Source: Dyella sp. 2HG41-7 (GTDB lineage Bacteria; Pseudomonadota; Gammaproteobacteria; Xanthomonadales; Rhodanobacteraceae). From it: a stretch of DNA of 64,000 nucleotides. The notes beneath the pieces were generated by a model. That model saw only the letters and a list, made by a program, of their open reading frames with translations. It did no database searches and was not told the origin of the DNA. The stretch lies in the NCBI RefSeq assembly GCF_021390675.1, contig NZ_JAJEJV010000004.1:2976001-3040000 (forward strand), read 5' to 3'. Positions 29,194 to 39,104 of the stretch are shown here, piece after piece; position 1 is the first letter of the stretch, and the number at the start of each line of letters is the position of its first letter. Made by a program: the position numbers and the translations under genes.

Positions 29194-29571
29194 TCAATCT
29201 TCATCGTGATCCGACGACGGCGGAGTGTCTTGGTTATCGCGTAACAGCTGCTCGATGCGTTCGCCCTTGTCCACCGAATCGTCGTACTTGAAGCGCAGCT
29301 CCGGCACGCGACGCAGGCGCATGCTGCGCGACAACGAACGGCGAAATTCGCCGCCCAGTTCGTTGAGCGCTTTCACCGCTTCTTTCGACTGCGCCGGCAA
29401 CAACGCCGTCACCCACACGGTGGCCCAATCCAGATCGCGCGTAACTTCCACGTCCGACACGCTGCACGACGGCAGGCCGTGATCGCGCACGGCGGCGTGG
29501 ACCAAGGTGCCGAGTTCGCGACGAAGCTCGGCGCCAACGCGATCGGTTCGCTTGAAGTCACGTGATGGCAT
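29194..29571 (-). CDS. rbfA: 30S ribosome-binding factor A
   Basis: 125 residues, a KH-fold factor that matures 16S rRNA and is needed in the cold. FKRTDRVGAELRRELGTLV, VTRDLDWATVWVT and RRSLSRSMRLRRVPELRFKYDDSVDKG are the standard blocks. The C-terminal tail is acidic (SSDHDED). It is separated from infB by 170 bases that contain a terminator-like hairpin, so it may be partly uncoupled from infB. Confidence 0.95.
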   Translation of the reverse strand: MPSRDFKRTDRVGAELRRELGTLVHAAVRDHGLPSCSVSDVEVTRDLDWATVWVTALLPAQSKEAVKALNELGGEFRRSLSRSMRLRRVPELRFKYDDSVDKGERIEQLLRDNQDTPPSSDHDED

Positions 29572-29655
29572 GGGGGAACTCCTTCAAAACACCGCCCGGC
29601 TATCGCGGGGCGAAGTGCGCGCGGCAACAGCGTCGCGCGCCAAACAAGTGAAGAA

Positions 29656-29681
29656 GCCCGGACAAAGCGTTTTGCCCGGGC
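29656..29681 (-). terminator. Hairpin between infB and rbfA (attenuator-like)
   Basis: Arms 29656-29666 and 29671-29681 pair over 11 positions with one mismatch and a 4-base loop. On the minus strand TTCTTC follows instead of a T run, so termination is probably partial and rbfA-truB can still be reached. Confidence 0.5.
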
Positions 29682-29741
29682 CTCCGATTTTCTTGACGCC
29701 GAATTTTCGCGATCTCGCTACTTATCCGACGCCCGATGCGC

Positions 29742-32546
29742 TTACAGCGTACGAGCGACTTCGATACGTTCGAAGCACTCAATCTGATCGCCCACCTTCA
29801 CATCGTTGTACTGCTTCACCGCGATACCGCATTCCATGCCGGAGCGCACTTCGTCGACGAGGTCTTTGAAGCGGCGCAGCGATTCCAATTCGCCTTGGAA
29901 GATCACGGTGTTGTTGCGCAGCACGCGAATCGGCTTGCTGCGTTTGACCATGCCTTCCACCACCATGCAACCGGCGACCGCGCCGAACTTGGAACTGCGG
30001 AACACATCGCGCACCTGAGCGGTACCGATGATTTCTTCGCGCACTTCCACGCCGAGCAAACCCGATGCCGCCTGTTTCACCTGATCGATCACGTCATAGA
30101 TGATCGAGAAGTAGCGAACATCCAAACCGGCCGTATCGATGACCTTGCGTGCGGATGCATCCGCGCGCACGTTGAAGCCGATGATCAGCGCCTTCGATGC
30201 CGCCGCCAACGTCGCATCGGATTCGGTGATGCCGCCGACGCCGGCTGCGATCACGTTGACCTTTACGTTCTCGTTGCCGATCTGGCTGAGCGAATCGCGC
30301 AAGGCCTGCACCGAACCCTGTACGTCGGCTTTGACCAGGATATTGAGCGTCTGCTGCTCGGTCGCCTGGCCCATCTGCGCCATGATGTCTTCGAGACGAT
30401 TAGCCTTGCTGACCATGCGCGTCTCGCGACGCTTCAGCTGACGCTCTGCCGCCACTTCGCGCGCAAGGCGTTCGTCGGCCACGGCCACGAAGTCGTCACC
30501 CGCTTCCGGCACGCCGGACAAGCCGAGCACCTGCACCGGAATCGAAGGACCCGCTTCCTGCACGGTTTTGCCGGTCTCGTCGATCAGTGCACGCATGCGG
30601 CCGTATTCGATGCCGCACACCACGAAGTCGCCGCGCTTCAACGTACCCTGCTGCACCAGCACGGTCGCCACCGGACCGCGACCGCGATCGAGGCTCGATT
30701 CGATGACCACGCCCGAAGCGGGGCCGTCCTTGACCGCGGTGAGCTCCATGACTTCGGCCTGCACGGAAATCGCGTCGAGCAAAGCATCAACACCCATGCC
30801 GGTCTTGGCCGACACCGGCACGAACGGCGTATCGCCGCCCCACTCTTCCGGAATCACTTCGAGATTGCCCAGACCCTGCTTGACGTGGTCCGGGTTCGCG
30901 TCGGATTTGTCCATTTTGTTGATCGCGACGATCAACGGCACCTTGGCGGCGCGAGCGTGTTGCACGGCTTCCTGCGTTTGCGGCATGACACCGTCATCGG
31001 CCGCCACCACCAGCACCACGATATCCGTCGACTGCGCACCACGCGCACGCATCGCGGTAAACGCGGCGTGGCCTGGCGTATCGAGGAAGGTGATGACGCC
31101 CTTCGGCGTGGAGACGTGATACGCGCCAATGTGCTGCGTGATGCCGCCCGCTTCGCCCGACGCCACTTTGGTGCGACGGATGTAATCGAGCAGCGACGTT
31201 TTACCGTGGTCGACGTGGCCCATGATGGTGACCACCGGCGGACGCGGCTCGCGCTCGCCATCCAGCTCGGCGTTTTGCGTGTGCGCAGCCAGTGCGGCTT
31301 CCGCACCTTGATCGCTCGCTTCCACCGGCTTATGACCCAGCTCTTCCACGACCAGCGCTGCGGTGTCGTGATCGATGGTCTGATTGATGGTGGCCATCAC
31401 GCCCATCTTGAACAGCGCTTTGACCACTTCGGAGCCTTTGACGGCCATTTTCTGCGCAAGCTCGGCAACCACGTTCGCATCGCCGATCACGACTTCGCGC
31501 ACCACCGGTGCGGTCGGACGCGAGAAACCGTGCGCACCGCCGCTAGCGGGCGCACCGCCGCGCACGGCTTCGCGCACAGCGCCCTTGCCGGGCTTGCCGC
31601 GCTTGCTGGAACGACGCGCGCGATCGGCTTCAGACAAATGCAATTCGCCCGCCGCAAAACGCTTGCCGCCGGCGACATCGTCGCGCTCGCGGAAACCGTG
31701 CTGCTTTGCTTTGCCACGCGCGTCGCCAGCGGCCGCGGCCGGCGCAGGCGCCGGAGCGGGTGCGGGCGCAGGTGCTGCAACGGGCTTCTTTTCGCGCTTA
31801 CGAGGTTCGTGAATGCGCGGCAGGATCATGCCCAGTGAATGCTGATCGATACGCTTGACCGACGCGGATTCTTCAGGCGACGCAGCCTTCTCGGCCGATT
31901 CGACGACTTCAGGCGCAGGCGTCTGCGGCGCGACGGGCGCCGATGCGACCTGCTCGCGAGCATGCTGAGCCTGTTCTTTTTCTTTGGCAGCCTGCGCTTC
32001 GGCGGCGGCTTGCGCTTCTTCGCGCACACGCTCGGCTTCCGCTTCGCGACGCGATTGTTCTTCATCGGCGCGTTGCTGCGCTTCTTCCTGGCGACGACGT
32101 TCCGCTTCGACGCGCTCGGTTTCTTCGTGCTCGCGCAGCTGCTGCGATTCGTGCAGCCGGCGCAAAGCCTCTTCGCGTTCCGAATCCGTGCTTGCTTCTT
32201 CGGCGATCACGCTGCGCTTGACGTAGGTGCGCTTGGCGCGCACTTCCACGTTCACCGTTTTGGCGCTGCTGGCAGCACCGCGGCCGCTCGGCGTGGAGAC
32301 CTTGAGCTCGCTGATCTTGCGACGCTTCAAGGTGATTTGCCTTGGCGCGGAATCCTCGGTTTCCACCGTCGCATCGGCCTTGCCGTGCGTGCGGCGCAGG
32401 AAGCCCAGCAGTTTCACCTTTTCGGTGCTGCTGATGACTTGCTCCGGATCGGAGAATTTCATGCCCGCTTCGCCAAGCTGCCCAAGCAGCTTGTCGACTG
32501 GCATACCCAGAACCTGGGCGAGTTGTTTGATTGTGACGTCCGACAT
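29742..32546 (-). CDS. infB: Translation initiation factor IF-2
   Basis: 934 residues from ATG 32546, which follows GGAGAAAG and gives the family start [21 protein letters not shown]. An in-frame extension of 21 residues is not conserved. The IF2_N domain is followed by a long charged Ala/Glu/Arg segment (about 110-330), then the GTPase domain with [18 protein letters not shown] (G1), DTPGHAAF (G3) and NKMDKSDA (G4). The C-terminal domains bind fMet-tRNA. The initiator tRNA gene lies 5 kb upstream. It follows nusA after 144 bases. Confidence 0.96.
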   Translation of the reverse strand: MSDVTIKQLAQVLGMPVDKLLGQLGEAGMKFSDPEQVISSTEKVKLLGFLRRTHGKADATVETEDSAPRQITLKRRKISELKVSTPSGRGAASSAKTVNVEVRAKRTYVKRSVIAEEASTDSEREEALRRLHESQQLREHEETERVEAERRRQEEAQQRADEEQSRREAEAERVREEAQAAAEAQAAKEKEQAQHAREQVASAPVAPQTPAPEVVESAEKAASPEESASVKRIDQHSLGMILPRIHEPRKREKKPVAAPAPAPAPAPAPAAAAGDARGKAKQHGFRERDDVAGGKRFAAGELHLSEADRARRSSKRGKPGKGAVREAVRGGAPASGGAHGFSRPTAPVVREVVIGDANVVAELAQKMAVKGSEVVKALFKMGVMATINQTIDHDTAALVVEELGHKPVEASDQGAEAALAAHTQNAELDGEREPRPPVVTIMGHVDHGKTSLLDYIRRTKVASGEAGGITQHIGAYHVSTPKGVITFLDTPGHAAFTAMRARGAQSTDIVVLVVAADDGVMPQTQEAVQHARAAKVPLIVAINKMDKSDANPDHVKQGLGNLEVIPEEWGGDTPFVPVSAKTGMGVDALLDAISVQAEVMELTAVKDGPASGVVIESSLDRGRGPVATVLVQQGTLKRGDFVVCGIEYGRMRALIDETGKTVQEAGPSIPVQVLGLSGVPEAGDDFVAVADERLAREVAAERQLKRRETRMVSKANRLEDIMAQMGQATEQQTLNILVKADVQGSVQALRDSLSQIGNENVKVNVIAAGVGGITESDATLAAASKALIIGFNVRADASARKVIDTAGLDVRYFSIIYDVIDQVKQAASGLLGVEVREEIIGTAQVRDVFRSSKFGAVAGCMVVEGMVKRSKPIRVLRNNTVIFQGELESLRRFKDLVDEVRSGMECGIAVKQYNDVKVGDQIECFERIEVARTL

Positions 32547-32690
32547 CGTGATTCTTTCTCCGCCGTTCCCGCGCTTATCGTCCGTACAAAAGCAGTTCTC
32601 TAAAAACATGTTCTTGCACGGCTGCCTTCCATCCCTGGTGGAGACGTTTCAGTCTCCCGGCGCGCCCATCCGGGACGCTGCCGCCCGCGG

Positions 32691-34196
32691 TTAGCCGCCC
32701 TTCTCCAGCCGCGCAATCATCGGCGCACGAGCCGCCATGATGAGTGCCGCAGCACGATCTTCGTCCATGCCTTCGATGTCGATCAGGTCGTCGATCGCCA
32801 GATCGCCCAGATCGTCCATCGTCACCACGCCACGCTCGGCGAGCGCATACGCGGTGGATTCGTCCATGCCTTCCATGTCGAGCAATTCCTGCGAGGGCTG
32901 GTGCTCCTCGAGGTTCTCTTCGACCGCCAGTGCTTCCGTGAGCAACGAATCGCGAGCGCGGGCGCGAAGTTCTTCGACGATGTCTTCGTCGAAGCCTTCG
33001 ATAGCCAGCAGCTCGGCGCTCGGCACGTAAGCAATTTCCTCGACGCTGGAGAAACCCTCCTGCACGAGGATGTTGGCGATTTCCTGGTCCACTTCCAGCT
33101 TGTCCATAAACAACTGACGAGCGGATTCCTGCTCGGCTTCGCTCTTGGCGGCGACCTGATCCTGCGTCATCACGTTGAGCTGCCAGCCGGTGAGCTTGCT
33201 GGCGAGGCGCACGTTCTGGCCGCCGCGACCGATGGCTTGCGAGAGCTTGTCTTCCGCGACCGCGATATCCATCGAGTGCTTGTCTTCGTCCATGATGATG
33301 GACTGCACTTCGGCCGGCGCCATGGCGTTGATCACGTACTGCGCCTGATTTTCGTGCCACAGGATGATGTCGACGCGCTCGCCATTGAGCTCATTCGACA
33401 CAGCCTGCACGCGCGAACCGCGCATGCCGATGCACGCGCCGATAGGATCGGTGCGGCTGTCGTGCGCGACCACGGCGATCTTGGCGCGGTCGCCCGGATC
33501 GCGGGCGCAGCCCTTGATTTCCACCAAGCCCTGGCCGACTTCCGGCACTTCGAGCTTGAACAGTTCGATCATGAATTCCGGTGCGGCGCGCGACACGAAC
33601 AGCTGCGGACCGCGCGCTTCGGAACGTACTTCTTGCAGGTAACCGCGTACGCGGTCGCCGACGCGATGCGATTCGCGCGGAATGGTCTTATCGCGCGGAA
33701 TGAACGCCTCGGCGTTGCCGCCCAGATCGAGGTAGACATTGCCGCGCTCGACGCGCTTCACGATGCCGGTGACCAACTCGCCCACGCGATCGTTGAACGC
33801 ATCAACGACCTGCTGGCGTTCGGCTTCGCGCACGCGCTGCACGATCACCTGCTTGGCCGCCTGCGCTGCAATGCGGCCGAATTCGGCGTTTTCAATCTGC
33901 TGTTCAACGAATTCGCCAACCTGCGCGCCGGGACGCTCGTCCTCGGCATCCATCAAGCGCAGCTGATGGAACGGCGATTCCATCTCGCCATCGTCCGCAA
34001 TCACTTCCCAGCGGCGGAAGGTTTCGTAATCGCCAGAGTTGCGATCGATAGAAACGCGAATATCCGGATCTTCGTCCGGATAACGCTTTTTCGCGGCCGA
34101 CGCTAACGCAGCTTCCATGGCTTGGAAGATAACGTCGCGCGACACGCCTTTTTCGTTGGCAACTGCATCAACGACCAGCAAAAGCTCTTTGCTCAT
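32691..34196 (-). CDS. nusA: Transcription termination/antitermination protein NusA
   Basis: 501 residues, the proteobacterial long form. N-terminal RNA polymerase-binding domain (1-125), S1 ([21 protein letters not shown]), two KH domains ([24 protein letters not shown] and the [16 protein letters not shown] block), and two C-terminal acidic helix-hairpin-helix repeats (about 365-495). The start at 34196 ([17 protein letters not shown]) has GGAG nine bases upstream; GTG 34205 is too close to it. NusA affects intrinsic terminators, and two of them lie in the leader of its own operon. Confidence 0.96.
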   Translation of the reverse strand: MSKELLLVVDAVANEKGVSRDVIFQAMEAALASAAKKRYPDEDPDIRVSIDRNSGDYETFRRWEVIADDGEMESPFHQLRLMDAEDERPGAQVGEFVEQQIENAEFGRIAAQAAKQVIVQRVREAERQQVVDAFNDRVGELVTGIVKRVERGNVYLDLGGNAEAFIPRDKTIPRESHRVGDRVRGYLQEVRSEARGPQLFVSRAAPEFMIELFKLEVPEVGQGLVEIKGCARDPGDRAKIAVVAHDSRTDPIGACIGMRGSRVQAVSNELNGERVDIILWHENQAQYVINAMAPAEVQSIIMDEDKHSMDIAVAEDKLSQAIGRGGQNVRLASKLTGWQLNVMTQDQVAAKSEAEQESARQLFMDKLEVDQEIANILVQEGFSSVEEIAYVPSAELLAIEGFDEDIVEELRARARDSLLTEALAVEENLEEHQPSQELLDMEGMDESTAYALAERGVVTMDDLGDLAIDDLIDIEGMDEDRAAALIMAARAPMIARLEKGG

Positions 34197-34244
34197 TGCA
34201 ACCACTCCGTGAACGCCTAGCTAGCGTTCCATCGACAGATTGAC

Positions 34245-34766
34245 CTAATTCGACTCTTTCTTTTTGCCCGGCTTGCGACCGCCGGGTTTGGGCTGCGGCA
34301 TATAACCCAGCGCTGCCCAGTTCGGCACGATGCGTGCGCTTTCCACGGCATCGTGACCGAATTGAAATGTTTTGCCTTCGGCTTCCAGCACGATCTGATC
34401 GCCGTCCACCGACACCACTTTGCCGCGCAAACGACGGCGGCCTTCCAGCGGCGCTTTCAACAACAGTTTTGCTTCTTGGCCGATCACCTTGGCGAACTGC
34501 TCGGCGGTGAACAACGGCCGGTCGATGCCGGGCGAAGACACTTCCAGCAGGTAATGACCGGGAATCGGGTCTTCGACGTCGAGCAGCGCCGAAAGCTCGC
34601 GGCTCGCCGCTTCGCAATCGTCGAGATTGACCTCGCGACCTTCGGCATCCAAATACACGCGCAACGTGCTTTGCCCCTGCGACGGGGAAAATTCCACGCC
34701 AATGCATTCCAGCTGAAGATCAGCCAGAACCTCGGTGAAGCGGCGTGCAAGCGCTTGTGTGTCCAA
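34245..34766 (-). CDS. rimP: Ribosome maturation factor RimP
   Basis: About 173 residues. It helps assemble the 30S subunit. Family blocks are [43 protein letters not shown] and [17 protein letters not shown], and the end is basic ([14 protein letters not shown]). No ATG is available near the conserved N-terminus. TTG 34764-34766 gives [17 protein letters not shown], which aligns with other RimP starts. TTG 34793 would add nine residues but lies within the T tract of a leader terminator. The start therefore remains uncertain. It is first of rimP-nusA-infB-rbfA-truB. Confidence 0.88.
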   Translation of the reverse strand: MDTQALARRFTEVLADLQLECIGVEFSPSQGQSTLRVYLDAEGREVNLDDCEAASRELSALLDVEDPIPGHYLLEVSSPGIDRPLFTAEQFAKVIGQEAKLLLKAPLEGRRRLRGKVVSVDGDQIVLEAEGKTFQFGHDAVESARIVPNWAALGYMPQPKPGGRKPGKKKESN

Positions 34767-34787
34767 TCTCTCGTCTACCGTTGCCAG

Positions 34788-34816
34788 AAACAAAAAATGG
34801 GCTCAGACGGCCCATT
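34788..34816 (-). terminator. rimP leader terminator T2
   Basis: Stem AATGGGC (34796-34802) with GCCCATT (34810-34816). On the minus strand it is followed by TTTTTTGTTT. It ends 22 bases before the proposed rimP start, so some transcripts must read through it. Confidence 0.75.
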
Positions 34817-34911
34817 CCCTTACCTTGCCGATGTCCCGACTCGTCCAAATCCTTCCTCGCAATCGCCGTGGCTCGAAAGAACCCGGTACCTTTGCGCTCG
34901 CATCCGTGCGG

Positions 34912-34940
34912 CCAACAAAAAAGCCTCGCGAGGAGGCTTT
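34912..34940 (-). terminator. rimP leader terminator T1
   Basis: Stem AAGCCTC (34921-34927) with GAGGCTT (34933-34939), loop of five bases, followed on the minus strand by TTTTTTG. A second hairpin, arms CTTTCTTG and CAAGAAAG at 34937-34954, overlaps one arm and could compete with it. Confidence 0.75.
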
Positions 34941-35030
34941 CTTGTGCAAGAAAGATCTGGCAGCGCGGGCGCGATCGAGGCCAGTCACAAAGGCCTTGCC
35001 GCGTTCCTCTCCCTCGCTCAGAGTTTGAAA

Positions 35031-35059
35031 AGTATACGGTGCACGCCCATTTGGCGCAA
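35031..35059 (-). promoter_or_regulatory. Promoter of the rimP-nusA-infB operon
   Basis: On the minus strand TTGCGC (35054-35059) and TATACT (35031-35036) are exactly 17 bases apart. The transcript would carry a leader of about 260 bases containing T1 and T2. The rest of the 34794-35261 gap holds the start region of pqqU on the other strand; no further gene is seen. Confidence 0.7.
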
Positions 35060-35261
35060 TAACGAGGGCGTCAAAACGGGGTTTACCGCTGGATTTCGAC
35101 GATTTTCCCGCCGCCACGCGATTTGTCGTCATCATGACTCCCCATTGAAAGGATGTGACCGCCGTCCTGGCATGCGGCTTGCTGAATGGCGGCGAGTTCC
35201 GCAATCTCGGGGCCTGTCCGGAAACCAGGACGTCCACAAGGGTTACCCGAAGACAAGCGAC

Positions 35262-37406
35262 ATGGTGATACCGGCTTCCTTCCGTTTTGCGCCTGTGATC
35301 GGCTGCCTTCTCGCCTGTTGCTCGACAGCAGAGGCGCAACAGTCCTCCTCTCAACCCGAGGTCGCGCCTGCGCTGCCCGTTCTTAAAGTAAACGCGACAC
35401 GCCTGGACGTGCCCGCATTCGACGTCCCTGCCGCAGTTAGCGTGGTCAAGATTTCGCCGAACAGCACGGGAACACCCGGCGTGAATCTGTCCGAGTCGCT
35501 GGTCGGCGTTCCCAGCATCCTGGCGCGCGACCGGCAGAACTACGCCCAAGACGAGCAGATTTCCATACGCGGATTCGGTGCTCGCGCCACCTTCGGGGTG
35601 CGCAGCATTCGCCTATACGTGGATGGCATCCCGGCCACGCTGCCGGATGGCCAAGGTCAGGTCTCCCACTTCAACTTCGACTCTGCGGATCGTGTGGAAA
35701 TTCTGCGTGGCCCCTTTTCCGTGCTGTACGGCAATGCGGCCGGCGGCGTGGTGCAAGTATGGAGCGCCGACGGCACACCGCAGCCGCAAACCACGCTTGG
35801 CGTAAATGCCGGCAGCAACGATTCGTTTCGTTACAGCGCCGATACGCGCGGCACGATAGGTCCGGTCGATTACAACGTTGCCGGGTCCGAATTTCTTTCC
35901 GGCGGATATCGCGAACACAGTCGCGTGCATCGCGAATCGGATAACGCGAAGTTCGGCATCGATTTGGCCGATGGCAAAAAAATCACGCTAGTTTTCAATA
36001 GGCTTTATCAACCGATATCGCAAGACGAATTGGGGCTGACGCGCCCGCAACTCGATGCCGATCCGCGACAAGCGAATCCTGCGGCAATCCAGTTCAACAC
36101 ACGCAAAAGTATCGAACAGAATCAAGGCGGCGCGATCTACGAGCAATCGCTCGGCGAAGACGACCACGTTCGCGTAATGCTGTACGACGGTCAGCGCAGC
36201 ATCCTGCAATTCCAGGCGATTCCGGTTGCCGTGCAACGCAATCCATTGCAATCGGGCGCCGTGGTCGATCTCGATACGCAATTCGGCGGCGCCGACGCGC
36301 GATGGACGCACGATGGCGAGTTGTTCGCCGGGCGCTATGAATTCGTGCTCGGCGCCAGCGGCGATTACCAACGCCAACATCGTCTCGGTTACACCAATTT
36401 CGCGGGCGACGTGCTGGGCATTATCGGCGCACTGCGTCGCAACGAAAACGACAATGTCACGAGTGCCGATCAATACGCACAGTGGTATTGGCATTTCGCC
36501 GATGCGTGGGTATTGCTGTTTGGCGCTCGGCACGACGACGTTCGATTTGCGGAACACGATTTCTATATCACGCCGCAAAATCCCAACGACAGCGGCGGCG
36601 TGAATTACACCGCCACTACGCCTGTGCTTGGCCTGCAATTCAGGCCAAACAGCACGACACGTGTTTATGTCAGCGCAGGCAAAGGATTTGAAACGCCCAG
36701 CTATAACGAACTCGGTTATCGCAGCGACGGGCTTCCAGGTCTTGCGTTCAATCTACGCCCGGCCTTGAGCAGAAACTACGAGGTCGGCTTCAAGTGGCAG
36801 ATAACGCCTGCGCTCGAATGGGACACCGACGTGTTCCGTTCGGACACGCACAACGAGCTCGCCATCGACACAAATGAAAACGGCCGCTCGACGTATCAGA
36901 ACGTTGGCGATACGCGACGGCAAGGATTGGAATCGTCGCTTACCGGCGCACTGGCCGACGAGTGGCACATAACGGCCGGCTTCACGCATATGCAAGCGCG
37001 TTTTCGCAGCGCGTTTCTCACGTGCTTCAGCACGCCCTGCCCGATTCCGAACATCCGAATTCCGGCGGGAACGCGCATTCCAGGCGTGCCCGACGATTTC
37101 GGATCGCTTCGTCTGCAACACGGCAAAGATCTCGGTTGGCGCGAAGGGATCGATTTCACCGGCATCGGCTCCGTCACCGTCAACGATAACGCCACACAAC
37201 AAGCCGCCGGTTATAGCTTGATCGGGCTCGATGCCGGGTACGCGTTTCGTATAACCGGACGCACGCTGCTGGATCTCAGCGCGCGCATCGACAACGTCGC
37301 CAATCGTCGCTACATCGGGTCCGTTATCGTCAACGACAGCAATGGGCGCTATTTCGAACCAGGTCCTGATCGCACGTACATGTTCGGCGCGCGTCTGGTG
37401 TTTTGA
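35262..37406 (+). CDS. pqqU: TonB-dependent receptor, PqqU (YncD)-like
   Basis: 714 residues. Signal peptide MVIPASFRFAPVIGCLLACCSTAEAQ, a TonB-box-like LPVLKVNATR, a plug domain and a 22-strand barrel ending in Phe (TYMFGARLVF). Many phrases match E. coli YncD/PqqU, the outer-membrane receptor for pyrroloquinoline quinone: DRQNYAQDEQISIRGFG, DGIPATLPDGQGQ, LRGPFSVLYGNAAGGV, AGKGFETPSYNELGYRSDG and GSVIVNDSNGRYFEPGPDRTY. Import of PQQ for periplasmic quinoprotein dehydrogenases is therefore the likely role. The frame is open far upstream, but only as a shadow of rimP. The gene lies opposite to its neighbours between rimP and tRNA-fMet. Confidence 0.87.
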   Translation: MVIPASFRFAPVIGCLLACCSTAEAQQSSSQPEVAPALPVLKVNATRLDVPAFDVPAAVSVVKISPNSTGTPGVNLSESLVGVPSILARDRQNYAQDEQISIRGFGARATFGVRSIRLYVDGIPATLPDGQGQVSHFNFDSADRVEILRGPFSVLYGNAAGGVVQVWSADGTPQPQTTLGVNAGSNDSFRYSADTRGTIGPVDYNVAGSEFLSGGYREHSRVHRESDNAKFGIDLADGKKITLVFNRLYQPISQDELGLTRPQLDADPRQANPAAIQFNTRKSIEQNQGGAIYEQSLGEDDHVRVMLYDGQRSILQFQAIPVAVQRNPLQSGAVVDLDTQFGGADARWTHDGELFAGRYEFVLGASGDYQRQHRLGYTNFAGDVLGIIGALRRNENDNVTSADQYAQWYWHFADAWVLLFGARHDDVRFAEHDFYITPQNPNDSGGVNYTATTPVLGLQFRPNSTTRVYVSAGKGFETPSYNELGYRSDGLPGLAFNLRPALSRNYEVGFKWQITPALEWDTDVFRSDTHNELAIDTNENGRSTYQNVGDTRRQGLESSLTGALADEWHITAGFTHMQARFRSAFLTCFSTPCPIPNIRIPAGTRIPGVPDDFGSLRLQHGKDLGWREGIDFTGIGSVTVNDNATQQAAGYSLIGLDAGYAFRITGRTLLDLSARIDNVANRRYIGSVIVNDSNGRYFEPGPDRTYMFGARLVF

Positions 37407-37446
37407 TGCCCAACCAGAACCTTGCGCGCATTTTCAGCGCAAAAGA

Positions 37447-37478
37447 AAACGGCGTATTCCGTGAGGAATACGCCGTTT
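37447..37478 (-). terminator. Terminator of tRNA-fMet (also faces pqqU)
   Basis: A perfect 14-bp stem, 37447-37460 with 37465-37478, loop GTGA. On the minus strand TTTTCTTTT follows, ending the tRNA transcript before it can run antisense into pqqU. On the plus strand the tail is poorer. Confidence 0.8.
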
Positions 37479-37489
37479 CGTTCGAATCG

Positions 37490-37566
<77 letters not shown>

Positions 37567-37579
37567 TCAGAGTCCGAGA

Positions 37580-37608
37580 ATTCTAGCGATATGGCAGATT
37601 TCTTGCAA
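37580..37608 (-). promoter_or_regulatory. tRNA-fMet promoter
   Basis: On the minus strand TTGCAA (37603-37608) and TAGAAT (37580-37585) are separated by 17 bases, about 14 bases before the tRNA. No terminator is seen after nuoN, so nuo read-through may add to tRNA synthesis. Confidence 0.7.
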
Positions 37609-37655
37609 GCCTTAAATCGCTTTCTTTCTCGTTGCGGGAATGGAAATCGCGCTCC

Positions 37656-39092
37656 TCAACCCACGAATGCCTGCTTGCACCAGCTAAGCAAGGGACCCCA
37701 ATACAGGCCCAATGCGAGCAACGCCAACGCATTCAACGACAACGTAAGGCGCAGCGTGAAATCAGGCTGAATACGCACTTCGGTGCCGGGTTCCGGCTTG
37801 TCGAAGTACATTACCTTGACCACGCGCAAGTAGTAGTACAGACCGATGATGGCGAACACCGCGCCCACGATCGCCAACCACATCATGCCGGCGTGGATCG
37901 CAGCCTGCAGCACCAACAGCTTGGCGAAGAAACCAAACAGCGGCGGCACGCCCGCCAACGAGAACAGCGAGAGCATCATCAGGAACGCCATCCACGGCGC
38001 GCGCTGATTCAGGCCCTTGAAGTCGTCGATGTTTTCGCATTCAAAGCCCGCACGGCTCAGCGCCAGAATCACGCCAAAGGCTGCGGTGGACATCAGCGCA
38101 TAACTCACTGCGTAGAACATCGCAGCGGAATAACCTTCCGGACCTGCATTGACCAGACCCAGCAGCAGATAGCCCATGTGCGAGATGGTCGAATACGCGA
38201 GCAGACGCTTGAGGTTGCTCTGCACGATCGCCACCACATTGCCGATGGCCAGCGACAACACCGCCAGCGCCGCAAGCATCAACTGCCAATGCTGCGAGAA
38301 ATCGCCCATGCCGGTCGCCAGCAGACGGAACGCCATGCCGAACGCAGCCAGCTTGGAGGCCGAACCGATAAACGCCGTCACCGCCGTGGGCGAGCCTTCG
38401 TAAACGTCCGGAATCCACATATGGAACGGTGCGGCGCCGAGTTTGAACGCAACGCCGATCACCAGGAAGATCAGACCGAACACCAGCAGATGCGGCATGG
38501 CGCTATGCGTGACCGCCGTATGCAACTGCACCAGATCCAACGTACCCGTCGCGCCGTAAATCATCGACATGCCATACAGCAGCATGCCCGAGGACAACGC
38601 ACCCAGCACGAAGTACTTGATGGCCGCTTCCGACGACAGCTTGGAATCGCGGTTCAACGCGACCAGCGCATACGACGACAGCGTCAGCAGTTCCAGGCCC
38701 AGGTAGATCATCACCAGGTTGCCGGCGGACACCAGCAACATCACGCCGATCACCGCAAACAGCATAAGCGTGTAGAACTCGCCCACGAACAGCTTACGAT
38801 CCGTCAAATACGGACGACCGTAGATAAACACCAGGATGGTGGAGAGCAGCGCGAAGACCTTGATGATCTCGGCGACGCCGTCGCGGATAAACATGCCGTT
38901 GAACGCCGTGACCGCACCAGCAGGCTGATGCACGACAAAGTAGCCGGTCAGGATCAGCACGCAGATCGAAGCCCAGTGCAGAAACGCGCGCTGAGACGGT
39001 TTGATGAAGGCGTCGGCCAACAAAAGAATGCACGCCGCCGTTACCAAGAAAAACTCCGGCAGCATGATAAGGATGTCGTTGATATTCGGCAT
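37656..39092 (-). CDS. nuoN: NADH-quinone oxidoreductase subunit N
   Basis: 478 residues with about 14 transmembrane helices, one of three antiporter-like proton channels of complex I. The channel helices contain SYALVALNRDSKLSSEAAIKY, FKLGAAPFHMWIPDVYEGSP and AYSTISHMGYLLLG, which carry the conserved Lys and His residues. It is the last gene of the operon, 12 bases behind nuoM. Confidence 0.96.
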   Translation of the reverse strand: MPNINDILIMLPEFFLVTAACILLLADAFIKPSQRAFLHWASICVLILTGYFVVHQPAGAVTAFNGMFIRDGVAEIIKVFALLSTILVFIYGRPYLTDRKLFVGEFYTLMLFAVIGVMLLVSAGNLVMIYLGLELLTLSSYALVALNRDSKLSSEAAIKYFVLGALSSGMLLYGMSMIYGATGTLDLVQLHTAVTHSAMPHLLVFGLIFLVIGVAFKLGAAPFHMWIPDVYEGSPTAVTAFIGSASKLAAFGMAFRLLATGMGDFSQHWQLMLAALAVLSLAIGNVVAIVQSNLKRLLAYSTISHMGYLLLGLVNAGPEGYSAAMFYAVSYALMSTAAFGVILALSRAGFECENIDDFKGLNQRAPWMAFLMMLSLFSLAGVPPLFGFFAKLLVLQAAIHAGMMWLAIVGAVFAIIGLYYYLRVVKVMYFDKPEPGTEVRIQPDFTLRLTLSLNALALLALGLYWGPLLSWCKQAFVG

Positions 39093-39104
39093 GGTCGTTC
39101 TCGA

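Noticed and set aside
29736-31838. 700-codon open frame antisense to infB
   Set aside because: It mirrors the conserved IF-2 GTPase domain, has a His/Arg-biased composition and no family match that I can see.
34791-34793. TTG 34793 as the rimP start
   Set aside because: It lies in the T tract of terminator T2 and gives nine non-conserved residues; TTG 34766 fits the family better.
34820-34912. tRNA-like fragment (GGTACCGGGTTC... on the minus strand) in the rimP leader
   Set aside because: Only the T-arm-like phrase fits. No acceptor or anticodon stem can be formed, so it is not called as a tRNA or remnant.
34353-35261. Open frame continuing 303 codons upstream of pqqU
   Set aside because: It runs across rimP on the other strand and adds no conserved sequence. 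The signal peptide at 35262 marks the real start.
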